Shown one piece after another: positions 8,318-15,713 of a DNA stretch of 44,173 nt; the stretch's first letter is position 1, and each line of letters starts with the position of its first letter. Origin of the DNA: Lachnospiraceae bacterium (lineage in GTDB: Bacteria > Bacillota > Clostridia > Lachnospirales > Lachnospiraceae); NCBI GenBank assembly GCA_022793195.1, contig JAAWCJ010000041.1, forward strand, positions 1 to 44,173, in the 5' to 3' direction. The notes beneath the pieces were generated by a model. It saw only the letters and a program-made list of their open reading frames with translations, made no database searches and was not told the origin of the DNA. The position numbers were made by a program, and so were the translations under genes.

Positions 8318-10174
8318 ATGGCAGAACTTCGCAGCACATATGAAAGGCGGTCGGAGCAGAGGCCGGAAAGCCCTGTTTCGGCCCGAAATCGGGAGCGGGA
8401 TCAAAATACAGGGAACAGGAAAAGACATTCGCCGGCAGGAATAATAATCCTGCTAGTTTTACTAATGCTGGTGGCTGCTGCAGGTTTTCTGTTATATAGG
8501 AAGTTCGGGCCGGGGACGGCCTGGGCGGACTATGCAGAACTATATGGGGCAGGAGCAGATGAAACAGTAGTTTTCTGCAATGGGATTCAGACGGGGGGGA
8601 CAGCTGTTACAAAAGACGGAAGAGTCTATCTGCCGGAAGCCCTGGCGGCCGGAGTTGACAGCAAATGGTATCACAGTGATGAAGGGCTGCTTCTTTATTC
8701 GCTGGCCAATGAAACAGTAGCGATACCGCCGTCCTCCCATATTTATACGGTGGGCGGACAGACATTGGATGCGGGATATGAAATTTATTACGAAGAGGCC
8801 GGGACGTTTTACATATCGGTTGATTTTATGGCTTCTTTTTCCGGGGTTAAAATGGAATCTTTCCCCGCGGATGCAGAGAAAAACCTTCCGGCCAGGATTT
8901 TTTTTGACGGAGGCGGAGGCCGGTATGAACAGGCGGAGGCTGCCGGGAAAACGGCGGTCCGGGTTTTGGCAGGGATTAAAAGCCCGATTCTCACCAAAAC
9001 AGTGAAAGGAAGTACACTGGTCATTATGGACAGTGTGGATGACTGGACAAGGGTACGTACAGAAGACGGGTTCGTGGGATATCTGAAAACAAAATATCTC
9101 GAAAACAGGCAGGAATATGAGCTTAGGCCAACGGTAAAACTGCCGGAGTACACTTCGGCAAGAATTTCAGAGACGGTCTGCCTTGCGTGGCATCAGGTGT
9201 TTTCCCTCGAGGATAATGCAAAGCTCTCGGAATATCTGGAGGGGACGCAGAGCCTTAACGTGTTGTCACCCACCTGGTTTTCCGTGGCGGATAATCAGGG
9301 GAACCTGAACAGCCTGGCAGACAGGGCTTATGTGGATTTGGCCCATGGACGGGGGCTGCAGGTATGGGGGCTGGTGGATGATTTTGATGAAAATGTGGAT
9401 GTGCTTTCCCTGCTTTCTTCCACGGCGGCCAGAAACAATCTGGTAAACGGCCTTATGCAGGCAGCAGCTGATTATGGCCTGGATGGGATAAATGTGGATT
9501 TTGAGGGAATTAAATCGGACAGTGCGCCACATTTCCTCCAGTTTATACGGGAGCTTTCCATCGCATGTAGGCGGGCGGGGCTGGTTCTTTCCATTGACAA
9601 CTACGTGCCGGCAGGCGGGCGTTCCTGGTACAATTTAAGAGAACAGGGACAGGTGGCCGATTATGTGATCATTATGGGGTATGATGAACATTATAAGGGC
9701 TGCTGTGCCGGGACAAATGCTTCTATCGGATTTTCCCAACAGGGGATTGTTTCTACGCTGGACTATGTCCCGGCAGAAAAAGTCATCAATGGCTTGCCGT
9801 TTTTCATGCGGGTATGGCAGGAGACTCCGGAAGAAAATGCCGGTTCTGATGCAAAGCTTTATGAGGATGGTATGTCCGTATATGATGGGCGCTATGCCAG
9901 GGATTCACGGGCAGTGGGTATGGACGAAGGGAAGAGGATTCTCTCCGAACATGGTGTGACGCCGGAATGGCTGAATGATTTGGGCCAATATTACGGCCAG
10001 TATGAAGAGGATGGTTCCACCTGGCGTATCTGGCTGGAGGATGAAGAGTCCATCCGGCTGAAGCTGGAGAAGGTGGCGGAACATGGAATTGCCGGGGTAG
10101 CTTTTTGGAAGCTGGGCTTAGAATCGGCAGATGTGTGGCCCATTGTGGCACAGTGGAAAGACGGCAGCCGATAG
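8318..10174 (+). CDS. Membrane-anchored SH3 / glycoside hydrolase family 18 protein
   Basis: A 618-residue cell-surface hydrolase. A charged cytoplasmic N-terminus (1-42) leads into one membrane helix (about 45-67), then a stalk resembling the copper-amine-oxidase-N-like domain (about 80-180), a bacterial SH3 domain (about 225-270, with DDWTRVRTEDGFVGYL) and a GH18 barrel (about 285-612). The GH18 signature DGINVDFEG (about residues 388-396) supplies the DxxDxE catalytic residues. Clostridia and Bacillus proteins of this type (YaaH-like) cut peptidoglycan or modify spore cortex; that role is inferred. The ATG at 8318 is chosen from GAGGTT at 8306-8311; an upstream in-frame start (8264) lacks a good site. 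A TGn-TATACT extended -10 occurs at 8267-8275. The phosphopantetheinyl transferase gene follows after four bases. Confidence 0.88.
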   Translation: MAELRSTYERRSEQRPESPVSARNRERDQNTGNRKRHSPAGIIILLVLLMLVAAAGFLLYRKFGPGTAWADYAELYGAGADETVVFCNGIQTGGTAVTKDGRVYLPEALAAGVDSKWYHSDEGLLLYSLANETVAIPPSSHIYTVGGQTLDAGYEIYYEEAGTFYISVDFMASFSGVKMESFPADAEKNLPARIFFDGGGGRYEQAEAAGKTAVRVLAGIKSPILTKTVKGSTLVIMDSVDDWTRVRTEDGFVGYLKTKYLENRQEYELRPTVKLPEYTSARISETVCLAWHQVFSLEDNAKLSEYLEGTQSLNVLSPTWFSVADNQGNLNSLADRAYVDLAHGRGLQVWGLVDDFDENVDVLSLLSSTAARNNLVNGLMQAAADYGLDGINVDFEGIKSDSAPHFLQFIRELSIACRRAGLVLSIDNYVPAGGRSWYNLREQGQVADYVIIMGYDEHYKGCCAGTNASIGFSQQGIVSTLDYVPAEKVINGLPFFMRVWQETPEENAGSDAKLYEDGMSVYDGRYARDSRAVGMDEGKRILSEHGVTPEWLNDLGQYYGQYEEDGSTWRIWLEDEESIRLKLEKVAEHGIAGVAFWKLGLESADVWPIVAQWKDGSR

Positions 10175-10178
10175 GATT

Positions 10179-10955
10179 ATGGTTTTGGATAAAAAGGGGG
10201 CGATTTCTTCGGCAGTGGGGGTTTTTGTTTTTGTGGCAGAAGATGGGCGGACGCCACAAGAGAGGCTCAAAGAGGCGGCCCGGGTGGGAGGATATGGAAG
10301 AGAAGCGGCAGGAAGAGGGGCGGGACCTGATGGTTCAAAGGTGATGAGGCCGGAACGCGATATATGGCGTATTGCCCGCACCGAGCGGGGAAAGCCTTAT
10401 TTTCCGGAGCAGCCGGAGCTGTTTTTTTCCATCAGCCACAGCGGAAGTTTTTGGGTATGCGCTTTTGCCGGAGCGCCGGTGGGGGTGGATGTGCAGAAGC
10501 ATGTGAAGAAAGCCTGGGAAAGTGAAAAAGAGGCGGCAGACCGGTTTGAAAGGATGGCGGATCGTTTTTTTCATCCAAGGGAAGCCTGCTGGGTTAAAGA
10601 GGAAGTCTACGAACGGTTTTTCAGGATATGGACGGCAAAAGAGAGCTATGTCAAATATACCGGGGATGGGATTGGGGCGGATTTTGGGAAAATATCCCTG
10701 GCTCCGGCAGCGTCCATATTCGGGGCAGAGGGACAGGAAGGTGTCAGGGCAAGTGAGGACGGAGAAGAAATTGCTCACCTGAATAGAAAAAGCTTCAGAT
10801 GGAAAGCAGAGGATACGTGGTTTTACAGCAAGGAATTCCTGGAGGAAGAAGCTGGTTCCGCCCTTCATGGGTGTGTGCCGGTTTCTGCAAAGTATACATT
10901 GTGTGTCTGTTGCAAAGAAGCAAAAAAGACTGTCAATATTTACTTTATGAAATAA
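10179..10955 (+). CDS. 4'-phosphopantetheinyl transferase, Sfp family
   Basis: A 258-residue enzyme that moves phosphopantetheine from coenzyme A to the serine of acyl- or peptidyl-carrier proteins. Family marks are GKPYF then FSISHSGSFWVCAF (about 70-95), the Mg2+-binding GVDVQ, and WTAKESYVKYTGDGI (about 165-180), the W-x-x-KES-x-x-K signature. The start is uncertain: ATG 10179 follows the GH18 stop by four bases with a weak ATAGGATT site, while an upstream ATG at 10131 would overlap GH18. Tight spacing implies an operon with the GH18 gene, although no carrier-protein or synthase gene is nearby. It probably serves fatty acid synthase or a distant natural-product cluster. The C-terminal 60 residues are poorly conserved. 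Confidence 0.88.
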   Translation: MVLDKKGAISSAVGVFVFVAEDGRTPQERLKEAARVGGYGREAAGRGAGPDGSKVMRPERDIWRIARTERGKPYFPEQPELFFSISHSGSFWVCAFAGAPVGVDVQKHVKKAWESEKEAADRFERMADRFFHPREACWVKEEVYERFFRIWTAKESYVKYTGDGIGADFGKISLAPAASIFGAEGQEGVRASEDGEEIAHLNRKSFRWKAEDTWFYSKEFLEEEAGSALHGCVPVSAKYTLCVCCKEAKKTVNIYFMK

Positions 10956-11085
10956 AATATTTGAATACAAATGGAATCAAGACGTAAAAAAACGACAGAT
11001 GAAATATTATTTCTTGTAATTATACAATCCATACAATTAGAAAAAAACTCATCGTGAAAAATCCTCTAAAGTAGACAAGTTATTC

Positions 11086-11114
11086 TTGACAGCATGATAG
11101 ATTCGATGTACTAT
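11086..11114 (+). promoter_or_regulatory. Strong promoter for the aldolase gene
   Basis: TTGACA (11086-11091), 17-base spacer, TACTAT (11109-11114), about 62 bases before the start codon. The spacing is optimal for the housekeeping sigma factor. Confidence 0.75.
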
Positions 11115-11175
11115 GAACACATAAAGTTACTTATTAAATATTATGTGAAAAAGGAAAATTAGGAGGAAGTACACT

Positions 11176-12039
11176 ATGTTAATGAACATGGCCGACTTGC
11201 TGGCAGTTGCCAATGAGCACAATTTCGCTGTCCCTGCGTTCAACGTGAGCAGCAATATGCTCCTGAAGGGTGTTATGCATACTTGTGAAGAGATGCAGGC
11301 TCCTGTTATTATTGCGATTCATCCCGATGAGCTGGAGTTTGTGGAAGACAGCTTTGTAAAAGCTGTGATTGAAGAAGCACATAAGGCAACTGTTCCTGTA
11401 TGTGTCCATCTGGATCATGGTTCAAAAATCGAGCAGATCCTGCGCGCAATCCAGGATGGTTTCACGTCTGTCATGATCGACGGCGCACATCTTTCTCTGG
11501 AAGAGAATATTGCCATCACCAAGAAGGTGGTTGAGGTGGCTCATCCGGTAAATGTATCGGTGGAGGCAGAGCTGGGTACAATCGGTACCGCTGATGACTA
11601 CGGCGAAGCGGGCTCCAAGGAGATTATCTATACAGAAGTGGATGATGCCGTACGTTTCATTAAGGAAACAGATATTGACTGTCTGGCCATCGCCATCGGT
11701 ACGGCACATGGCCTGTATCCCAAGGACAGGACACCGAAGCTGGCTCTGGACAGACTGAAAGAGATTAAGGCAAGCGTCAATATTCCCCTGGTACTTCATG
11801 GCGGTTCCGGAAATCCTGATGAGGAGATTGGACAGTCCGTGAAACTGGGTGTAAACAAGATCAATATTTCCAGTGATATCAAGGATGCGTTTTATCAGGA
11901 ATGTCGTAAGGTTCTTGAAGACAAGGCCCTTCGTGAGCCCATGGCAATCTATCCCAAGTGTATTGAAGTCATGAATGAGGTGATTCGCCATAAGATCAAC
12001 CTCTTCGACGATGCAGATAAGGTGAAATACTACAAATAA
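11176..12039 (+). CDS. fba: Class II fructose-bisphosphate (ketose-bisphosphate) aldolase
   Basis: Zinc-dependent cytoplasmic aldolase of 287 residues. The zinc and catalytic motifs are visible: VCVHLDHG (about 76-83), SVEAELGTIG (about 128-137), IGTAHGLYP (about 175-183), LVLHGGSG (about 207-214) and NISSDIK. This is the usual Clostridia glycolytic enzyme that splits fructose 1,6-bisphosphate, though tagatose-bisphosphate aldolases (GatY/KbaY) share these motifs. AGGAGG at 11161-11166 fits the ATG. It is a single-gene unit with a near-consensus promoter (11086-11114) and a very strong terminator (12044-12091), consistent with high constitutive expression. Confidence 0.93.
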   Translation: MLMNMADLLAVANEHNFAVPAFNVSSNMLLKGVMHTCEEMQAPVIIAIHPDELEFVEDSFVKAVIEEAHKATVPVCVHLDHGSKIEQILRAIQDGFTSVMIDGAHLSLEENIAITKKVVEVAHPVNVSVEAELGTIGTADDYGEAGSKEIIYTEVDDAVRFIKETDIDCLAIAIGTAHGLYPKDRTPKLALDRLKEIKASVNIPLVLHGGSGNPDEEIGQSVKLGVNKINISSDIKDAFYQECRKVLEDKALREPMAIYPKCIEVMNEVIRHKINLFDDADKVKYYK

Positions 12040-12043
12040 ACAT

Positions 12044-12091
12044 AAAAAACCCGCTGTGCAACAGGAATTCCGGTTGCACAGCGGGTTTTTT
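12044..12091 (+). terminator. Rho-independent terminator after fba
   Basis: A perfect 13-bp GC-rich stem (12050-12062 with 12073-12085) flanked by A6 and T7 tracts, so it could work in both directions. Confidence 0.93.
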
Positions 12092-12127
12092 TAGTTTGCC
12101 TCTTTGCCGTGTGGAGAACGAAGTTTC

Positions 12128-12301
12128 CTATACGGATTCGGGTGTCAAAAGGTCTGAATTTCCTTTGCAGGCCAATTTTCTCAATCTTGCACCACAATAT
12201 CTATCAACGATGCGCCGCATCGCCTCAAGATATTGTAGCACAATCTTGAAAAAATTTGCTCTGCAATGAAAATGGACCTTTTGACACCCGAATCCTATAC
12301 G
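12128..12301. mobile_element. 160-bp palindromic MITE with 7-bp target duplication
   Basis: The element spans 12135-12294. Its ends are 20-base perfect terminal inverted repeats (GATTCGGGTGTCAAAAGGTC inward on the left, its complement on the right). The rest is an imperfect palindrome centred on 12215 (GATGCG/CGCATC). It is flanked by the direct repeat CTATACG at 12128-12134 and 12295-12301. Removing the element and one copy of the repeat restores a 27-base unit found intact at 7191-7217, so the empty site is visible in this window. It encodes no transposase and must have moved in trans. Confidence 0.85.
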
Positions 12302-12303
12302 AT

Positions 12304-12331
12304 AAAAAAGAGGGTCGCTTTTGCAACCCTC
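12304..12331 (-). terminator. Terminator for the DUF3825 gene
   Basis: Read on the minus strand, the stem GAGGGT/ACCCTC (12326-12331 with 12310-12315), extended by inner GC pairs around a TTTT/AAAA loop, is followed by six T. It lies 123 bases past the DUF3825 stop. The T-tract is also the start of the repeat unit shared with 7191-7217. Confidence 0.75.
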
Positions 12332-12454
12332 ATCTGATAAATAAATTATACTCTTTAAATTTAATGTTTTCAACTATACTTTATAGATATAATATATATA
12401 AATCTTTAAATCTAATGTCAGTATACATCAGTTAGACCCAAAAAGCAACTCTTT

Positions 12455-13261
12455 TTATATTTTTAGCCATTCAACATTTGGTTTGACGATTCGCCTTGAA
12501 TTAACATATGCCCATTCTATAGTTAGAATAGTTTTTCCGACATAATCATATTCTCCTTTATCAACTACAAGAGCTAAATCAGCCACATCTTTATTTTGTA
12601 AAAATAGTGGCAATAATAGCTGTATTTTTGATTCATTTGTTGATTTGTCTGTATAATATTGTGGAATAGCTAATTTATAATTGCGTTTTACCTTTTCCAC
12701 TATTTTCTTTACAGCAGCCTCAAGCAATCCATGTATCATATATTTGTCTGTTAGTCCTACCATAACAAATCTTTCATAATTGTCATTTATAATATGATCA
12801 TAATCTATGGTAAGATCCATTGATTTATCATATATAAAATCAGCTGGAGTTGTAAAATAATCTGCAATATCTGGATAATGTTTAAAAATTCTTAATTCTA
12901 AAGCCGATCTTTGCTTAAAGCCATATAAAAACCATTCTTGTCCTTCTTTTTTGTTTGGGCTTGTATTTCGAATGAAATATGCGTAAATGTCCGCATCATA
13001 TTCAGTGAGTAACCCTGTATTAAAACACATTGCAGATTTATCATCTGATATTTTAATTTTACCTTCTGCCTTGACTCTATCGTATGTATAGCAAAGATAA
13101 TTGTATAAGATCCGTTTATCTGAAGTACTCTTATAGTCCCATTTTTCTTCTTGAGCCATGTGAGACAAAAATAATAATTTCTTCTGAAGCCCCTCTCTGG
13201 ACCCTAAATAAGCGTCTTGTAACAAATTATATTCTGGTTGGTAGTTTAAATTTTCTTCCAT
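12455..13261 (-). CDS. DUF3825 domain protein
   Basis: A 268-residue soluble protein. The C-terminal third (LLLPLFLQNKDVADLALVV, then KTILTIEWAYVNSRRI and KPNVEWL) matches my memory of DUF3825, a family of unknown function. The first half has no domain I recognise. No membrane segment or signal peptide is visible. The ATG follows AAGGGAGGG by eight bases. Base composition is far more AT-rich than the surrounding genes and codon use is rich in A/T-ending codons, so it was probably acquired horizontally. It is a single gene flanked by a MITE and by a partial copy of a dispersed terminator repeat. A role in defence or RNA metabolism would be a guess. Domain call fairly sure; function unknown. 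Confidence 0.8.
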   Translation of the reverse strand: MEENLNYQPEYNLLQDAYLGSREGLQKKLLFLSHMAQEEKWDYKSTSDKRILYNYLCYTYDRVKAEGKIKISDDKSAMCFNTGLLTEYDADIYAYFIRNTSPNKKEGQEWFLYGFKQRSALELRIFKHYPDIADYFTTPADFIYDKSMDLTIDYDHIINDNYERFVMVGLTDKYMIHGLLEAAVKKIVEKVKRNYKLAIPQYYTDKSTNESKIQLLLPLFLQNKDVADLALVVDKGEYDYVGKTILTIEWAYVNSRRIVKPNVEWLKI

Positions 13262-13527
13262 TCAACAGCCCTCCCTTTTTTCATTATATAACAGGATAAG
13301 CTATTATACAAGAATTTTAGGGATAAAATAGTTAAAATTTAATTAAAAACCGGGATATTTTACAAAAAGGGGCTGTCACAAAATCCCTGTATTTATATAC
13401 CCTCTATATTATTTATCTTTACGTGTGTCCGATAGATAGATTTTGCAGGCTTTTTGAATATAGCGGCAGCTCCTTAATTTTACTAAAATGAAAATCATTT
13501 GATGGCGATGAATCGCAGAAGCGAGGG
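13262..13527. other. AT-rich spacer with partial repeat
   Basis: No gene is seen. Bases 13375-13392 (AAAAGGGGCTGTCACAAA) match the left arm of the dispersed hairpin found complete at 20908-20960; the right arm is missing here. The DUF3825 promoter should lie at the left end but I cannot fix it. Confidence 0.5.
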
Positions 13528-13896
13528 TCAGCTGATCATCCCGCCGATGGTGCCGCTGCCTGCACAGAGGGCAAAGCTTAAAAGAAGCCCGGGGATTCCT
13601 GTGTGGAGCCCTTTATTTAAAAGCAGGGAAATAACGAACAGGATTGCGAAATAAAGCATCCCGGTGAGGGCGCCCCAGATAAAGCGGCGGTTTTTAATTT
13701 GTTTTCCGGCCAAAAATCCGCCAAAGAGGCAGGACAGTACGTAAATGGCATAAACGCCAATGCGGATTTGGTCTTTGGAAAGTTTCATTTTATAGAGGAG
13801 GAAGGACAGGAGAAGCAGCAGGATACCGGTCAGTATGTAGGAAAACAACAGGGAGCGGACCAGGGAGAGGGGCCGGCTCTTAAGGGCAGATGCCAT
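13528..13896 (-). CDS. TIGR04086 family membrane protein
   Basis: A 122-residue protein with four predicted membrane helices (about 14-34, 42-63, 71-92 and 98-121) separated by very short loops, ending in a glycine-rich GSGTIGGMIS. The size, the GGFLAGKQI segment and the location beside the SCIFF genes match the TIGR04086 family of Clostridia, whose function is unknown. The start is supported by AGAAGGT seven bases before the ATG. It is divergent from scfA, sharing a 183-bp intergenic region. The recurrent genomic link with scfA-scfB-secDF hints at a role at the membrane, but nothing in the sequence reveals it. Confidence 0.8.
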   Translation of the reverse strand: MASALKSRPLSLVRSLLFSYILTGILLLLLSFLLYKMKLSKDQIRIGVYAIYVLSCLFGGFLAGKQIKNRRFIWGALTGMLYFAILFVISLLLNKGLHTGIPGLLLSFALCAGSGTIGGMIS

Positions 13897-13988
13897 GGTA
13901 ATACCTTCTTTCTTGAGAAATTTGTACTTGTTAAGACAAGAATATGAAAGAATATTTGGAAAAATACCTTTTCTTATGGAAGATTCTG

Positions 13989-13997
13989 TGTTATACT
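13989..13997 (+). promoter_or_regulatory. Extended -10 promoter for scfA
   Basis: TGT-TATACT, an extended -10 element, lies about 83 bases before the scfA start. No good -35 is seen. Confidence 0.5.
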
Positions 13998-14079
13998 ATC
14001 GGCGGAAATAATACCTTTGCGGGCTTCAGGCCGGACATTAAGCGTCTGGGGCGCGCCTGGAGGATAGGAGGATAGGAAT

Positions 14080-14223
14080 ATGAAGAGAGTGAAGACATTG
14101 ACTTCCAGTACACTGAAGGAGTCCATGAAGAAGGGCGGCTGCGGCGAGTGCCAGACCTCCTGCCAGTCTGCGTGCAAGACTTCCTGCACGGTGGGCAACC
14201 AGTCCTGCGAAAATCACAAATGA
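14080..14223 (+). CDS. scfA: SCIFF (six-cysteine) ranthipeptide precursor
   Basis: A 47-residue peptide with six cysteines at positions 21, 24, 28, 32, 36 and 43. The core GECQTSCQSACKTSCTVGNQ is almost invariant in the SCIFF (six Cys in forty-five residues) family, so the match is unmistakable despite the size. The maturase encoded next links cysteine thiols to nearby residues through thioether bonds. In some Clostridia these peptides act in cell-cell signalling; that role is not shown here. AGGAGG at 14066-14071 is well placed before the ATG. An attenuator-like hairpin (14270-14297) follows the stop, which would let the peptide be made in excess over its enzyme. Confidence 0.95.
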   Translation: MKRVKTLTSSTLKESMKKGGCGECQTSCQSACKTSCTVGNQSCENHK

Positions 14224-14269
14224 ATTGACTGTACGAGATGGGTTTTGTACTCGTTTTGCATGTAAGGGG

Positions 14270-14297
14270 GGCACTTTGCATATGCGAAGTGTCTTTT
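14270..14297 (+). terminator. Intra-operon attenuator between scfA and scfB
   Basis: A 10-bp stem (14270-14279 with 14284-14293, two G-U pairs) and ATAT loop followed by TTTTCTT, lying in the 102-base gap between peptide and maturase genes. Leaky termination would set their ratio. Confidence 0.75.
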
Positions 14298-14325
14298 CTT
14301 CCGTTAAGGAGAGGAGTAAAAAGCG

Positions 14326-15687
14326 GTGATACACCAGTATAAAAGCAATGGGTATAATATTGTCATGGATGTGTGCAGCGGCGCCGTCCATGTGGTGGAT
14401 GATGTTGTGTATGACGCCATTGCCATATATGAAAAAGATGGGGAGGAGGCCGTGGCGGCGGAACTTTCCGGGAAATATCCGAAGGAAGAGGTCGAAGAAG
14501 CCCTTGGGGAGATCAGGGAGCTTCGGGAAAATGGCCTGTTGTTTACCGAAGATATTTATGAACAGTATGTGAAAGATTTTAAAAACAGGAAAACAGTGGT
14601 AAAGGCCCTGTGCCTCCATGTGGCCCATGACTGCAATTTAGGGTGCCGCTACTGCTTTGCGGAAGAGGGGGAATACCACGGGCGCCGCGCCATTATGAGC
14701 TATGAGGTGGGGAAAAAGGCCCTGGATTTCCTGATTGAAAATTCTGGTAACAGAAGGAACCTGGAAGTGGACTTTTTTGGCGGAGAACCACTGATGAACT
14801 GGGAAGTGGTTAAAAAACTGGTGGCTTACGGCCGTTCCAGGGAAAAGGAATGTAACAAAAACTTCCGCTTTACCATTACCACAAACGGTATGCTTTTAAA
14901 TGATGAGGTGACAGAGTTTGTCAATAAGGAAATGGCAAATGTGGTCTTAAGCATTGACGGCCGGAGGGAGGTCAATGACAGAATGCGTCCCACCAGAAAT
15001 GGAAGAGGCTCCAGCTATGACATCATCATGCCGAAGTTTAAACAGTTTGCGAAAGAGCGGGGCGAAAAGAGCTATTATATCCGGGGGACCTTCACGAGAT
15101 ATAATCTGGATTTTGCGGAGGATGTCCTGCATTTTGCTGATGAAGGATTTGACCAGATTTCGGTGGAGCCGGTGGTGGCGCCGCCGGAGGCGGACTACGC
15201 CATCAGAGAAGAGGATCTTTCACAAATCCTTTCGGAATATGACAGGCTGGCAGAAGAATTCATCAAGAGAAAAAAAGAGGGAAGAGGCTTCAATTTTTTC
15301 CATTTTATGATAGATTTAAGCCAGGGTCCCTGTGTGGCCAAGCGGCTTTCCGGCTGTGGATCCGGGACAGAATATCTGGCGGTGACGCCCTGGGGCGACC
15401 TCTATCCCTGCCATCAGTTTGTGGGGCAGGAGGAATTTCTTCTGGGCAATGTGGACACAGGCGTGACAAATACAGTGGTACGTGATGAATTTAAATTGTG
15501 CAATGTCTATGCAAAAGAGAAGTGCAAAAATTGTTTTGCCAGGTTCTATTGCAGCGGCGGCTGTGCGGCAAATTCCTGGAATTTCCATGGCTCCATCACG
15601 GATGCTTATGATATTGGGTGCGAAATGCAAAAAAAGCGTATTGAGTGTGCGATCATGATAAAAGCTGCTCTGGCGGATGGAGACTGA
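14326..15687 (+). CDS. scfB: Radical SAM SCIFF peptide maturase
   Basis: A 453-residue radical S-adenosylmethionine enzyme that forms sulfur-to-carbon thioether links in the SCIFF peptide. The N-terminal 85 residues form the precursor-binding (RRE-like) region. The CX3CX2C motif that holds the SAM iron-sulfur cluster is CNLGCRYC (about 103-110), followed by FFGGEPLMNW. The C-terminal SPASM domain has the cysteines for auxiliary clusters (CGSGTEYLAVTPWGDLYPC, then CKNCFARFYCSGGC). The start is GTG at 14326 with GGAGAGGAG upstream. It is in an operon with scfA before it and secDF 26 bases after it, the standard Clostridia order. Confidence 0.95.
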   Translation: MIHQYKSNGYNIVMDVCSGAVHVVDDVVYDAIAIYEKDGEEAVAAELSGKYPKEEVEEALGEIRELRENGLLFTEDIYEQYVKDFKNRKTVVKALCLHVAHDCNLGCRYCFAEEGEYHGRRAIMSYEVGKKALDFLIENSGNRRNLEVDFFGGEPLMNWEVVKKLVAYGRSREKECNKNFRFTITTNGMLLNDEVTEFVNKEMANVVLSIDGRREVNDRMRPTRNGRGSSYDIIMPKFKQFAKERGEKSYYIRGTFTRYNLDFAEDVLHFADEGFDQISVEPVVAPPEADYAIREEDLSQILSEYDRLAEEFIKRKKEGRGFNFFHFMIDLSQGPCVAKRLSGCGSGTEYLAVTPWGDLYPCHQFVGQEEFLLGNVDTGVTNTVVRDEFKLCNVYAKEKCKNCFARFYCSGGCAANSWNFHGSITDAYDIGCEMQKKRIECAIMIKAALADGD

Positions 15688-15713
15688 AAAAGTATATAAG
15701 GAGAGAAAAGACA

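Noticed and set aside
12128..12373. 81-codon minus-strand frame inside the MITE
   Set aside because: It is a by-product of the palindrome and terminator; no ribosome site and no conserved protein pattern.
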